64,000 bases of DNA. It comes from Vibrio sp. STUT-A11 (lineage in GTDB: Bacteria; Pseudomonadota; Gammaproteobacteria; Enterobacterales; Vibrionaceae). The position numbers and the translations under genes were made by a program. Shown here in pieces: positions 16,612 to 25,418 of this stretch. Where the stretch lies: assembly GCF_026000435.1 (NCBI RefSeq), contig NZ_AP026764.1, forward strand, positions 1,364,001 through 1,428,000, in the 5' to 3' direction. Within the stretch, counting starts at the first letter, position 1; each line of letters starts with the position of its first letter. The notes beneath the pieces were generated by a model. That model did no database searches. It was not told the DNA's origin and saw only the letters and a program-made list of their open reading frames with translations.

Positions 16612-18273
16612 ATGATACAACCCTCTTTTGCATCAAATGCCGATAAAGCACTTCTTTCCGAGCGAATCAATAAGTTGGCGAAAGCGTTGACTGATGGCGT
16701 TTATGAGCGTGAACATACAATTAAACTTTGTCTGCTAGCAGCGCTTGCGGGTGAAAGCGTGTTTCTTCTCGGCCCTCCTGGTATTGCGAAAAGTTTAATT
16801 GCTAAGCGCTTAATTCAGGCGTTTGATAGCAGCAGCTATTTTGAATATTTGATGACTCGTTTCTCGACACCGGAAGAGGTGTTTGGCCCTCTGAGCATCC
16901 AAGAACTGAAAGACAACGGCCGTTATGTCCGTTTGACCAAAGGTTACCTACCGACTGCACAAGTCGTTTTCTTAGATGAGATCTGGAAAGCAGGCCCAGC
17001 AATCCTGAATACTTTGCTGACAGTAGTGAACGAAAAAACATTTAAAAACGGCAGTGACATTGAGCGCGTACCAATGCGTTTGTTAGTGTCGGCATCGAAT
17101 GAACTACCAGACGAAGACAGCGGCTTAGACGCATTATATGACCGTATGCTGGTACGTGTGTTTGTTAACCGTATTCAGAACAAACAGAATTTTAAGTCAA
17201 TGCTAACCGTAGGCACTTCTCAGGAAGCAAAAATACCGGAAGGTTTGGCGATTACTGATGAAGAATACCATCAGTGGCAGCAACAGTTTGATAAGTTGGC
17301 TCTTACAGACAATGCCTTTGAAAAACTCTTCCAGCTTAAGACCATGTTAGAAAGCAAAGTTGAAGCTGAGTTCGGTGATATCGCAAATACAGACATGTAT
17401 GTTTCTGACCGACGCTGGAAGAAAGCGGTAAAACTACTTAAAGCCAGTGCGTTCTTTAATGGCCGCGATGAGATAAATCCGCTCGATCTTCTGCTTCTGC
17501 AAGATTGTCTGTGGAATAGCCCTGAATCGCGTGATGTCGTTCGTGGCGTTGTTCAAGAGTTTGCGCTCAAACACGCTTTTGATCAGCAAGATGCCGAACA
17601 AGAAATCGAATACTGCCGAGAAACACTCGTTGAAGTACAACACGAGCTCGAAGATGCCTACCGCATGACACTTACGTCAGAAGCGGCGACGGGTATTCTG
17701 CGTAAAGAAACCATGCGCTTCGATACTTCCAAAGCGAAAAGCTACAAAGTCGGTGCTGCGGTGAATTTAGTGAAACTGGTGATTCTACAGAGTAATATGT
17801 CAGTGTCTGAATCTGAGAAAGGTGACAGCCGCTGGGTGTATGTTCCGAAAGATGAATTAGACCGCGTGATCAAAGATGGCCAAGGTGATGTGTATGGTTA
17901 TGTTAACCAAAACACCAATATGTGCCGCTTGCGCTTTGATGTCGATGCAGAAAGTAACTTGGTGATTCGTGATATTGCTAACCGAGGCATTCTAGTCGGT
18001 TTAGTAACGCAAGAAGGCTTAGATATGGAGCGATACGAAAACTGGCTTACTCAAAGTGAAAAAGCAATAAGTCAGTTAAGTGGAGCAGAGCATCACATAC
18101 GTAAAGTAAAAGCGAACTTCCATGATGCGCTACCGCACAGTTTTGTCGACCCAGAGCTGCCGCGTTCAATGGAATCGAGTTTGCAACACGTAAGCCAGAG
18201 GCTTGAATCTATCCAGGGTGAAAGCGAGAAAATTGTTCAGCGCTTTAAGAACTTACCACAGTTTTTCTCGTAA
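16612..18273 (+). CDS. ravA: MoxR-family AAA+ ATPase RavA
   Basis: 553 residues. The AAA+ core has Walker A GPPGIAKS (54-61), Walker B VVFLDEIWKA (D122-E123) and the MoxR-type sensor segment LLVSASNELPDEDSGLDALYDRMLVR. A C-terminal extension corresponds to the LARA/triple-helical discoidin region of E. coli RavA. RavA works with the VWA protein ViaA, encoded 9 bases downstream. In E. coli the pair acts as a chaperone-like module linked to respiratory complexes, lysine decarboxylase and aminoglycoside sensitivity. An AGGAGG ribosome site sits at the junction. Confidence 0.93.
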   Translation: MIQPSFASNADKALLSERINKLAKALTDGVYEREHTIKLCLLAALAGESVFLLGPPGIAKSLIAKRLIQAFDSSSYFEYLMTRFSTPEEVFGPLSIQELKDNGRYVRLTKGYLPTAQVVFLDEIWKAGPAILNTLLTVVNEKTFKNGSDIERVPMRLLVSASNELPDEDSGLDALYDRMLVRVFVNRIQNKQNFKSMLTVGTSQEAKIPEGLAITDEEYHQWQQQFDKLALTDNAFEKLFQLKTMLESKVEAEFGDIANTDMYVSDRRWKKAVKLLKASAFFNGRDEINPLDLLLLQDCLWNSPESRDVVRGVVQEFALKHAFDQQDAEQEIEYCRETLVEVQHELEDAYRMTLTSEAATGILRKETMRFDTSKAKSYKVGAAVNLVKLVILQSNMSVSESEKGDSRWVYVPKDELDRVIKDGQGDVYGYVNQNTNMCRLRFDVDAESNLVIRDIANRGILVGLVTQEGLDMERYENWLTQSEKAISQLSGAEHHIRKVKANFHDALPHSFVDPELPRSMESSLQHVSQRLESIQGESEKIVQRFKNLPQFFS

Positions 18274-18282
18274 GGAGGCCTC

Positions 18283-19737
18283 ATGTTAGGTGCGGACGGA
18301 CTCAACTTAGCTTTGATGATTGCAGATTCGGGTATCATCGACAGTGCAGTAAACGACCTAATGGCGCGCTCTCAAGTCATGATGATGGCAGAAAACCGAG
18401 GGGTAAAATCCTCAGTAAAAAGCCATCTCTTGAAATGGCGAGGCAACGTGAAAAAGCGCATTACTAAGGTATGTGAAACAGAGCGATTTCAGCAAGAACT
18501 CGCCTTGTACCAGGAAGTCATTCACTGGAGTGAAGATGAGTTTTTTGATCGCATAGAAGACGTCATCAAAAAGCTCGAATGGCACTCTGCATTTTACATG
18601 CAAGCCCGTCGTATGTTGGAGAAGAATAAAGGGGTTAACAACCCAATGTTCCCACATTACTTTTGCGACCAGTGGTATCAAAGTCTCGCCGATGCTATTA
18701 AAAAGGCGCAGTTGAGTGAGTTGGAAGCCAACAAAGAGAAAGTTCTCAACGACCTTTATCAGCGTATGGAAACCATGCGTAATATGGATAAAGTGACGGA
18801 GTCTGGTGATGCAGAAAGTGTAGGCCGTTTATGGGATATGGCGTCTGCCAAGTTGAGTAAGACTGACCTTACAGTAATGAAGCGCCATGCCGAGTTTTTG
18901 AAAAAGCATAAAGGTTTACAAGAAATCGCCGAGCAACTTGGTCGTATGGCAGGGCAGGTGAATGATCCAGATCTTAACCGTGCGCCTGCTGAAGAGTTGC
19001 AAATGGTAGAGGAAAAGAGTGACGAAGCGACCGACGACATTGTGGGTATTCACGAAAGTGACGATTTAAATAAACTCCTCCCAAATGAAACCATGTTTTT
19101 GGCATATCCAGAGCTTGAAGTGGTCTTCTATAAACACCTTGTCGACAAGCGTTTGATGAACTATCGAACTCAGGGCAAATCGCGTACGCTGCGAAAAGTA
19201 AAAGCGCATCGCCCTGATAACAAAGCGGTTGATATCGAAAAAGGTCCATTTATTGTCTGTGTAGACGCTTCTGGTTCGATGAGTGGGTTTCCAGAACAAT
19301 GTGCTAAGGCGATGGCTTACGCGCTAATGCAAATTGCCTTAGCAGAACAGCGTGACTGCTACGTCATCATATTCTCTACCGAGCACATTACGTACGAACT
19401 GACTAAACAAGATGGTTTGCGCGAAGCGGCTGATTTCCTGACCTATAGCTTTCATGGCGGTACTGATTTGGAACCGACTTTGATTAAATCTATCGATCTG
19501 ATGAGTGGCGACAAGTACAAAAACGCTGATATGGTGGTGATTTCAGATTTTATTGCACCAAAGCAGCAGGATGAGTTACTCGAAAAAGTAACAGCGCTGA
19601 AAGCAAAGAAAAACCGTTTTCATGCGATCAGTTTGTCCAAGTATGGTAATCCGGCGTTAATGTCGATGTTTGATCATGTCTGGTCTTATCATCCTAACGT
19701 AGTTGGTCGCCTGCTCAAAAGAGTCAGTAATAGTTAG
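18283..19737 (+). CDS. viaA: RavA-partner VWA protein ViaA
   Basis: 484 residues. The N-terminal helical region is typical of ViaA. A C-terminal von Willebrand A domain carries the MIDAS motif DASGS (328-332), then a conserved threonine in FHGGTDLEP and the aspartate of VVISDF. This metal site contacts partners and stimulates RavA ATPase activity. Length is the same as E. coli ViaA. It is the second gene of the ravA-viaA operon; no clear terminator is visible before the tRNA promoter. Confidence 0.92.
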   Translation: MLGADGLNLALMIADSGIIDSAVNDLMARSQVMMMAENRGVKSSVKSHLLKWRGNVKKRITKVCETERFQQELALYQEVIHWSEDEFFDRIEDVIKKLEWHSAFYMQARRMLEKNKGVNNPMFPHYFCDQWYQSLADAIKKAQLSELEANKEKVLNDLYQRMETMRNMDKVTESGDAESVGRLWDMASAKLSKTDLTVMKRHAEFLKKHKGLQEIAEQLGRMAGQVNDPDLNRAPAEELQMVEEKSDEATDDIVGIHESDDLNKLLPNETMFLAYPELEVVFYKHLVDKRLMNYRTQGKSRTLRKVKAHRPDNKAVDIEKGPFIVCVDASGSMSGFPEQCAKAMAYALMQIALAEQRDCYVIIFSTEHITYELTKQDGLREAADFLTYSFHGGTDLEPTLIKSIDLMSGDKYKNADMVVISDFIAPKQQDELLEKVTALKAKKNRFHAISLSKYGNPALMSMFDHVWSYHPNVVGRLLKRVSNS

Positions 19738-19804
19738 TTTTGATCGAATCTTCACCTAACTGACTTAAAAGAAAGCAAACAAACGGCAAATGAGTGATTT
19801 ATGT

Positions 19805-19832
19805 TTGACTATCTTTTTCGAATCCGTAAAGT
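19805..19832 (+). promoter_or_regulatory. tRNA-Cys promoter
   Basis: TTGACT (19805-19810), 16-base spacer, TAAAGT (19827-19832). The same TTGACx-N16-TAAAGT arrangement precedes the two other tRNA units in this window. Confidence 0.6.
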
Positions 19833-19877
19833 AGCAACCAACGCAACGGGGGAGGCCTCTTAATGCGTTAATGTGAC

Positions 19878-19951
19878 GGCGCCTTGGCAGAGTGGCTATG
19901 CAGCGGATTGCAAATCCGTGGACCTCGGTTCGACTCCGGGAGGCGCCTCCA
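19878..19951 (+). tRNA. tRNA-Cys (anticodon GCA), copy 1
   Basis: A 74-base cloverleaf including an encoded CCA. The acceptor is GGCGCCT/AGGCGCC, the anticodon loop is TTGCAAA, and the T-arm has GGTTCGACTCC. It is identical to the copies at 25012 and 32283. This copy stands alone behind its own promoter, downstream of viaA. Confidence 0.97.
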
Positions 19952-20030
19952 TATCAAATTGTTCAGATATGGCTCCATACTTTTCAAAATTAGTATTAGT
20001 GATATCTCGATGCTTAAAGCATCCACATTA

Positions 20031-20053
20031 AGCCAGCGAAAGCTGGTTTTTTT
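20031..20053 (+). terminator. Intrinsic terminator after tRNA-Cys copy 1
   Basis: A CCAGC/GCTGG stem with GAAA loop (20033-20046) is followed by seven Ts. Confidence 0.8.
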
Positions 20054-20154
20054 GTCTCTGCAGTCTAGGTGGTTCGATTAGTGTGACTCTACTTTCAGCA
20101 CCAGAAACTGAATCCGCCTACAATACGCTCTTCTAAAGGATTTAATGAAGTAGC

Positions 20155-21057
20155 ATGAGAAATACCGACGATTACATCATCTTTTATCACCTGGTCGAAC
20201 AAGGCTCGTTCAGTGGCGCGGCTAAGCAAATGGATCTGACCAAGTCTGTGGTCAGTAAACGCATTGCAAAGCTTGAGCAAGATCTCGGTGTTCAATTGCT
20301 GTATCGCACTACACGAACAATCAAGTTGAGTGAAGCCGGTCAGTCTTTCTACGAGCATGCGAAATCGGTTTATCAGGCAGTTGCTGATGCTGAAGAGGCC
20401 ATTGTTGGTTTAGGGCGTAATTTATCTGGTAACATCAAAATTACCGTTCCGACCATTTCTGGTGAATTAATTCTTCCTGCTGTGATCGCTGAATTTAATA
20501 ACAAATACCCAGACATCAATATCGATATGGAACTTGATAATCGTTTTGTCGATATTGTAAATGAGCGCTTTGATCTTGCAATCAGAACGGGCGTGTTGCC
20601 AGACTCTAGCTTAATCGCCAGAAAGCTTGTCGATGTTAACTGGATCGTGTGTGCATCTCCGCAGTATCTCGCCAGACACGGTATACCGAAGCAGCCATCT
20701 GAGTTAGAAAAGCATAACTGTCTTGTGTATGCATATCAGGAAACGGGGGCTCGTGAATGGGCTTTCAGGGATGGGGACAGTGTTTATCAGGTGACGGTCG
20801 ACGGTAATCTTTGTATCAATAACTCGTCCGTATTAAGAAATGTTGCACTACTAGGACAGGGGCTTATCTACGTGCCACGCGTTTTGGTTTATGAAGACTT
20901 AGAACAAGGCAGATTGATTCAACTGTTCAAGGAAGAGACCGCGAAGTGTCTTGGTATTTATGCCGTGTACCCTTATACACGGCAGCAGCCAGAAAAGGTT
21001 AAGATCTTTATCGACCACCTTTACGCCTGCTTTCAAAGTCAGAAGCACCGTTTTTAA
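20155..21057 (+). CDS. LysR family transcriptional regulator
   Basis: 300 residues. The N-terminal winged helix (FYHLVEQGSFSGAAKQMDLTKSVVSKRIAKLEQDLGVQLLYRTTR) and the C-terminal substrate-binding fold (ITVPTISGELILPAVIAEF, FDLAIRTGVLPDSSLIARKL) belong to the AaeR/CrgA-like subgroup. It lies upstream of dld on the same strand, separated by 327 bases, so it may or may not regulate dld. No operator was recognised. Effector unknown. Confidence 0.85.
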   Translation: MRNTDDYIIFYHLVEQGSFSGAAKQMDLTKSVVSKRIAKLEQDLGVQLLYRTTRTIKLSEAGQSFYEHAKSVYQAVADAEEAIVGLGRNLSGNIKITVPTISGELILPAVIAEFNNKYPDINIDMELDNRFVDIVNERFDLAIRTGVLPDSSLIARKLVDVNWIVCASPQYLARHGIPKQPSELEKHNCLVYAYQETGAREWAFRDGDSVYQVTVDGNLCINNSSVLRNVALLGQGLIYVPRVLVYEDLEQGRLIQLFKEETAKCLGIYAVYPYTRQQPEKVKIFIDHLYACFQSQKHRF

Positions 21058-21384
21058 CTCCTCAATTATGATCATAAATGCAACATCATCTGTGAGCATG
21101 GTGTTGCGTTTACCTGTACGGCAGCTACCTTAAATATCCTTCCCATTAATAAAGTTACGTGACTAAGCCAAATTATCAACGAGTCGAATAACTCGATATT
21201 GAGCACATATGTTAAAGAATGGTTTTGATATTGTTTCTTTAGGGAAACAGTCTGTTTCTTTGGTTAAATTGTGCGTATTCATAATTTAAATTATTGAAAA
21301 ATAAAAAGTAAATATAGTTCGCTTGTTACTAAGTGCGGGTTGTGTGATTTCCATCGATAGACGCAGGAAAAAGGACTGCTTATA

Positions 21385-23148
21385 GTGAGCCAAACTCAAT
21401 CAACCACGGCTAATGTGGCGATAAGAATTAGAGATACGGATATGAAACAAAAGCAGCTGATAGAAGCATTCAAAACGATAGTCGGTGAAGACAACGTCCT
21501 AACTGATCAAGTTAAAACCAAGTACTACCGCTCAGGTTTTCGCTCGGGTAGTGGTACAGCGCTTGCTGTCGTGTTTCCTAACACCTTATTAGAACAGTGG
21601 AAGATCATAAAACAGTGTGTCGAGGCGAACTGCATCATCATTATGCAAGCGGCGAAGACCGGACTTACTGAAGGTTCTGCTCCGAGTGGTAACGATTATG
21701 ATCGCGATGTTGTTGTTATCAACATTACTAAGATAAAGAGCATTCACTTACTGGATGGTGGCAAGCAGGCTGTCTGTCTACCTGGTGCAAGCTTACATTC
21801 ACTAGAAAAGTCGCTAAAAGCGGTTAACCGTGCGCCGCACTCTATTATCGGTTCCTCATCGTTAGGAGCGACGGTCGTGGGCGGTATTGCCAATAACTCT
21901 GGTGGCGCGTTAGTTAAACGTGGTCCGGCATACACGGAACTGGCGATTTATGCTCAGGTAGATAAAGAGGGCAAACTGCACCTTGTTAACCACCTTGGTA
22001 TTGAAGGATTAGGTGTCACTCCGGAAGAAATACTGACAAACTTGCAGGAAGGTAACTTCGACCCAGCCAAAATCATCCACAATGACCGTATGGCCTCAGA
22101 TAAAGAATATGATGAGCGTGTTCGTGATGTTTCTTCGGATATTCCATCACGATTTAATGCAGATGAGCGTCGACTATTCGAAGCCAGTGGTTGTGCGGGT
22201 AAACTCGGTGTATTTGCCGTTCGTGTCGACAGCTACCCTGTGCCAGACAAGGAGCAGGTTTTTTATCTTGGCACCAATGATCCTGCTAAGTTGACTAAGT
22301 TACGAAAAGACTTCTTATCCAATTTTGAAAACCTGCCTGAGATGGGGGAATATCTGCATCGAGACATTTTCAATATGGCAGAAAAGTACGGCAAGGATGT
22401 GTTTCTTTCGATAGACAAATTGGGAACGGATAGGTTACCTAAAATGTTCGCCCTAAAGGCGAAAGTAGAAAACATCTTAGAGCGCGTCCCTTTTGTGAGT
22501 AAATACCTGCCAGACACGATTCTGTATTACGCAAGTAAGCTATTCCCGCAGCACTTACCTGAACGCATGTTAGATTACCGCGATAAATACGAACACCACC
22601 TGATTCTAAAAATGAGCGATGCTGGTATAGCAGAAGCCGAGCAGTACTTGAAAGAAGTATGGGCGGTTGAAAACGATTGTGATTTCTTCGAATGTACCCC
22701 AGACGAAGGTAAAAAAGCGTTCCTACATCGTTTTGCGGCGGCTGGCGCAGCTATTCGTTATGAAACCATTCATCGTCAAGAAGTCGAGGATATCGTCGCA
22801 CTAGATATTGCTCTGCGTCGTAATGACGAGGAGTGGCTGGAAACCTTGCCTGAAGAGGTAAGTAAGAACCTGGTACAGTCGCTCTACTATGGTCACTTTA
22901 TGTGTTATGTGTTCCATCAGGATTATGTGTTCAAAAAGGGTACAGATACCAAATTGATGAAGAAGCTGATGCTGGAGCATTTAAATAGCCGTGGTGCTAA
23001 GTATCCTGCTGAGCACAACGTCGGCCATTTGTATGAAGCGGAAAACACTCTGCAAAAGTTCTATCATCAGTTAGACCCGACTAATACTTTCAATCCAGGC
23101 ATAGGTAAAATGGATAAATATAAGCGCAACTGTAACTGCTGCGCCTAG
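21385..23148 (+). CDS. dld: Quinone-dependent D-lactate dehydrogenase Dld
   Basis: 587 residues from GTG 21385; ATG 21442 (568 residues) is a possible alternative closer to the E. coli start. A peripheral membrane flavoenzyme that oxidises D-lactate to pyruvate and passes electrons to quinone. The PCMH-type FAD domain (AAKTGLTEGSAPSGNDYDRDVV, IGSSSLGATVVGGIANNSGG) and the long membrane-binding/C-terminal region (YEHHLILKMSD, FLHRFAAAGAAIRYE, LYYGHFMCYVFHQDY, PAEHNVGHLY) match E. coli Dld closely. It ends in NCNCCA, a cysteine-rich tail not present in the E. coli protein. The upstream 327 bases hold its promoter; I found no clear operator there. Confidence 0.93.
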   Translation: MSQTQSTTANVAIRIRDTDMKQKQLIEAFKTIVGEDNVLTDQVKTKYYRSGFRSGSGTALAVVFPNTLLEQWKIIKQCVEANCIIIMQAAKTGLTEGSAPSGNDYDRDVVVINITKIKSIHLLDGGKQAVCLPGASLHSLEKSLKAVNRAPHSIIGSSSLGATVVGGIANNSGGALVKRGPAYTELAIYAQVDKEGKLHLVNHLGIEGLGVTPEEILTNLQEGNFDPAKIIHNDRMASDKEYDERVRDVSSDIPSRFNADERRLFEASGCAGKLGVFAVRVDSYPVPDKEQVFYLGTNDPAKLTKLRKDFLSNFENLPEMGEYLHRDIFNMAEKYGKDVFLSIDKLGTDRLPKMFALKAKVENILERVPFVSKYLPDTILYYASKLFPQHLPERMLDYRDKYEHHLILKMSDAGIAEAEQYLKEVWAVENDCDFFECTPDEGKKAFLHRFAAAGAAIRYETIHRQEVEDIVALDIALRRNDEEWLETLPEEVSKNLVQSLYYGHFMCYVFHQDYVFKKGTDTKLMKKLMLEHLNSRGAKYPAEHNVGHLYEAENTLQKFYHQLDPTNTFNPGIGKMDKYKRNCNCCA

Positions 23149-23185
23149 TTCATGACAGCCCTTAGGTGAGCCGATATAAAATGTT

Positions 23186-23220
23186 AAGCCCTTCCACTTT
23201 TCATCGTAGAAGGGTTTTTT
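23186..23220 (+). terminator. Intrinsic terminator after dld
   Basis: A CCCTTC/GAAGGG stem (23189-23194 with 23209-23214) is followed by six Ts. Confidence 0.8.
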
Positions 23221-23256
23221 GTTTCAGACGTTCAGTAAAATGAGGGTCAATATAGG

Positions 23257-23565
23257 CTATATCGCACGTACTGCAGCAGCTGCGATAATGCCAGCCGCAA
23301 TAGCAGGTAGTGGCTTTTTGACGACAAACATCACGACCGCTGTAGACAGGAGTGCCATGCGGGCTCCATTATCACCTTCAACGGCAAGGGGGGCTAATAG
23401 TGCTACTAATACCGAGCCCGACATAGCCGTGATAAAACGCTGTACTCGTTCGCTGATCGGAACAAATGACATTATAAATACGCCGCCCCAGCGTGCTACT
23501 AAGGTCACCATTCCCATGGCAAAGATAATAACAAGCGTGCCAGCAAAACTGGTTTCTATACTCAT
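23257..23565 (-). CDS. azlD: AzlD-family branched-chain amino acid transport subunit
   Basis: 102 residues from the ATG at 23565. The start overlaps the azlC stop by the 4-base ATGA, which indicates translational coupling; a longer frame from 23586 is less likely. Three to four hydrophobic helices (TLVIIFAMGMVTLVARW, VLVALLAPLAV, AVVMFVVKKPLPAIAAGIIAAAAV) match the AzlD family. AzlCD exports branched-chain or aromatic amino acid analogues across the inner membrane. The exact substrate is not known here. Confidence 0.88.
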   Translation of the reverse strand: MSIETSFAGTLVIIFAMGMVTLVARWGGVFIMSFVPISERVQRFITAMSGSVLVALLAPLAVEGDNGARMALLSTAVVMFVVKKPLPAIAAGIIAAAAVRAI

Positions 23566-24290
23566 GCTTTTTTCTCCTTCCAACACGCTCCTAGTATTCC
23601 ACCCGCGAAAGCACCAACCACCACGTGGCTGTTCTCAGGTAAGTACCAGTAAGCCAGCAATGAAGAGCCTGCGGCAACGCACCAAATGGCAAATATACGC
23701 AAGTTTTTAGGCCCAACGACAACCATAGATAGTAAGAAGCAGCCCATGACCATATCCAGACCAAGGCTTACCGGATCTTTTATCGCGCCACCAAAGTAAA
23801 TGCCTAACCAAGTACCAACAATCCAGAACCCCCATAATGCTAAACCACCGCCAACGAGCAAACCCAGTCCGGGCTCTTTCTTCGCAAATGCGTTCATTGC
23901 CATTGCCCAGTTTGCGTCTGATGCTACTAGCATGACACCGTAACGTTTAGCAGGTGGTAGTTGGCGTAACCATGGGTAAAGTGTTGCGCCCATAAGAAGA
24001 TGACGTGCATTGATCGCGAATACGGTGATCAGTACCGGAACCAATGGGACCTCAGTTCCCCACATTTCCAACGCCGCAAATTGAGAAGCGCCAGCAAATA
24101 CGAGTCCACTCATTAGCAATGTCGGAAAAGCGTCTAAGCCAGTTTGTACCGCAGCGACACCGAACGCGAGGCCGAATATCACCACGAACATGGAAAGCGG
24201 TAATAGCTGTGTAAACCCACCCCATACATCTAAACGAGTAAACTCGTGTAGTCCTTTAGAAGAAGGATAGAGTTGTTGATTTTCTGTCAT
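23562..24290 (-). CDS. azlC: AzlC-family branched-chain amino acid exporter large subunit
   Basis: 242 residues from the ATG at 24290 (MTENQQLYPS); a longer frame to 24326 adds an N-terminus that does not look natural. Multi-spanning membrane protein with the AzlC signature LMSGLVFAGASQFAALEMWG and AINARHLLMGATLYPW. It forms a two-gene operon with azlD. The 360 bases upstream (24291-24651) contain no further gene I can support except a doubtful 29-codon frame. Confidence 0.9.
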   Translation of the reverse strand: MTENQQLYPSSKGLHEFTRLDVWGGFTQLLPLSMFVVIFGLAFGVAAVQTGLDAFPTLLMSGLVFAGASQFAALEMWGTEVPLVPVLITVFAINARHLLMGATLYPWLRQLPPAKRYGVMLVASDANWAMAMNAFAKKEPGLGLLVGGGLALWGFWIVGTWLGIYFGGAIKDPVSLGLDMVMGCFLLSMVVVGPKNLRIFAIWCVAAGSSLLAYWYLPENSHVVVGAFAGGILGACWKEKKA

Positions 24291-24586
24291 AAAGATACCT
24301 AGCCAGCAAGAAAAGGGGTTAGCCAAATAAGCTGTTTGTTATGTTTTTGTAAAGCGTATCTCTATCATCAATTGTGGCGGTTTTCAAACACAAACGGTGT
24401 TTATAAGAAGATCCAGTATTTGAAGTGCCAGCATCACATAGACTCGATGATACATTACGGCTGAATGAAAATAAGTTGCGAAGGAATTGGAGTAACTCTA
24501 ATGAGTGAATTATGTTCAGTTTGCGCGCGGTTTATACCGGTCGGATCGCTTTTTAAGCACTTAAATCAAAAGCATAAAATTTTTTG

Positions 24587-24614
24587 TTGACCAGACAAAT
24601 TAATCCGTTAAAGT
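24587..24614 (+). promoter_or_regulatory. Promoter of the tRNA-Gly-Leu-Cys cluster
   Basis: TTGACC (24587-24592), 16-base spacer, TAAAGT (24609-24614). The sequence after the -10 (acgcctcgttctcacggc) is repeated exactly at the second tRNA cluster, which shows that the promoter region is part of a duplication. Confidence 0.7.
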
Positions 24615-24651
24615 ACGCCTCGTTCTCACGGCAAAGCCCTGAAAGAACAAA

Positions 24652-24727
24652 GCGACACTAGCTCAGTTGGTAGAGCGCAACCTTGCCAAGGTTGAGGTCA
24701 CGAGTTCGAACCTCGTGTGTCGCTCCA
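24652..24727 (+). tRNA. tRNA-Gly (anticodon GCC)
   Basis: A 76-base cloverleaf with encoded CCA. The acceptor is GCGACAC/GTGTCGC, the anticodon stem-loop CCTTGCCAAGG reads GCC, and the T-arm has GAGTTCGAACCTC. First gene of the three-tRNA unit. Confidence 0.97.
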
Positions 24728-24801
24728 AATTTAAAAGATAACGCAGAAGCGGTATCAAAGATGGTGTTTATCGTACTAAACGGCATCGCAAAGAATTGCG
24801 T

Positions 24802-24888
24802 GCCCTGGTGGTGGAATTGGTAGACACAAGGGATTTAAAATCCCTCGGCGTTCGCGCTGTGCCGGTTCAAGTCCGGCCCGGGGCACCA
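24802..24888 (+). tRNA. tRNA-Leu (anticodon TAA), copy 1
   Basis: An 87-base class II tRNA with long variable arm (CGGCGTTCGCGCTG) and encoded CCA. The anticodon loop TTTAAAA reads TAA. Identical to the copy at 32093. Confidence 0.97.
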
Positions 24889-24894
24889 TCAAAC

Positions 24895-24980
24895 AACAGA
24901 TGTGTGGATTTAAAATTCCGCCGTCGAGCTGACCGGCCGAGTGTCGGACCATCAAGCACGACACGGAGCAACATCTAATC
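24895..24980. repeat. Spacer repeat between tRNA-Leu and tRNA-Cys, copy 1
   Basis: A segment of about 85 bases containing cgccgtcgagctgaccggcc and cggaccatcaagcacg, with a near-identical copy at 32187-32278. The second copy ends in CCCGGGCACCATC, like the 3' end of tRNA-Leu, so the spacer may contain a decayed tRNA end. Confidence 0.7.
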
Positions 24981-25011
24981 TCTTTTTACAGAGAATCAAG
25001 AAAATATTAAA

Positions 25012-25085
25012 GGCGCCTTGGCAGAGTGGCTATGCAGCGGATTGCAAATCCGTGGACCTCGGTTCGACTCCGGGAGGCGCCTCCA
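25012..25085 (+). tRNA. tRNA-Cys (anticodon GCA), copy 2
   Basis: 74 bases, identical to copies 1 and 3. Last tRNA of the Gly-Leu-Cys unit. Confidence 0.97.
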
Positions 25086-25092
25086 CTATTTA

Positions 25093-25124
25093 GAAAGCCA
25101 GTCTCAAGACTGGCTTTCGTCGTT
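25093..25124 (+). terminator. Terminator of the Gly-Leu-Cys tRNA unit
   Basis: A perfect 11-bp stem (25093-25103 with 25108-25118) with TCAA loop is followed by a short T run. Confidence 0.75.
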
Positions 25125-25353
25125 TTGAATTCTCAAAAAATTTTCCATTCTTATTCACGCCAGGTGATAAATAAATCGCATCTTTGTAATCCAGAGAGAG
25201 CCTAACAACTGCAGTTTAATGCCATCCTTTTAACCACGAGTAGAATATAAAACCGTCGCGTCAAATTAAATCGCTATAGGTCTTTTTGTTAAGTTATTGA
25301 TAATATACACAAATAAATATTTACAATTTGTTACATGTCAAGCGTTTACTTTA

Positions 25354-25373
25354 TATTGTTATAATATAACATT
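25354..25373. promoter_or_regulatory. Zur-like box 1
   Basis: The palindrome GTTATAATATAAC (25358-25370) in an AT-rich context resembles the E. coli Zur operator core (TGTTATAwTATAACA). It lies about 50 bases before a zinc-locus gene, which makes zinc-dependent repression likely. Confidence 0.65.
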
Positions 25374-25387
25374 TGCTCGTAATTATA

Positions 25388-25399
25388 ATGTTATAACAT
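25388..25399. promoter_or_regulatory. Zur-like box 2
   Basis: The perfect palindrome ATGTTATAACAT lies 20 bases before the porin start codon and close to the first box. The tandem arrangement would allow two Zur dimers to cover the promoter. Confidence 0.65.
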
Positions 25400-25418
25400 A
25401 ACAATAAGGAATGACGTA

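Noticed and set aside
24889..25011. An additional intact tRNA in the Leu-Cys spacer
   Set aside because: The segment ends with a CCA-like sequence in one copy but does not fold into a cloverleaf and lacks conserved D- and T-arm sequences.
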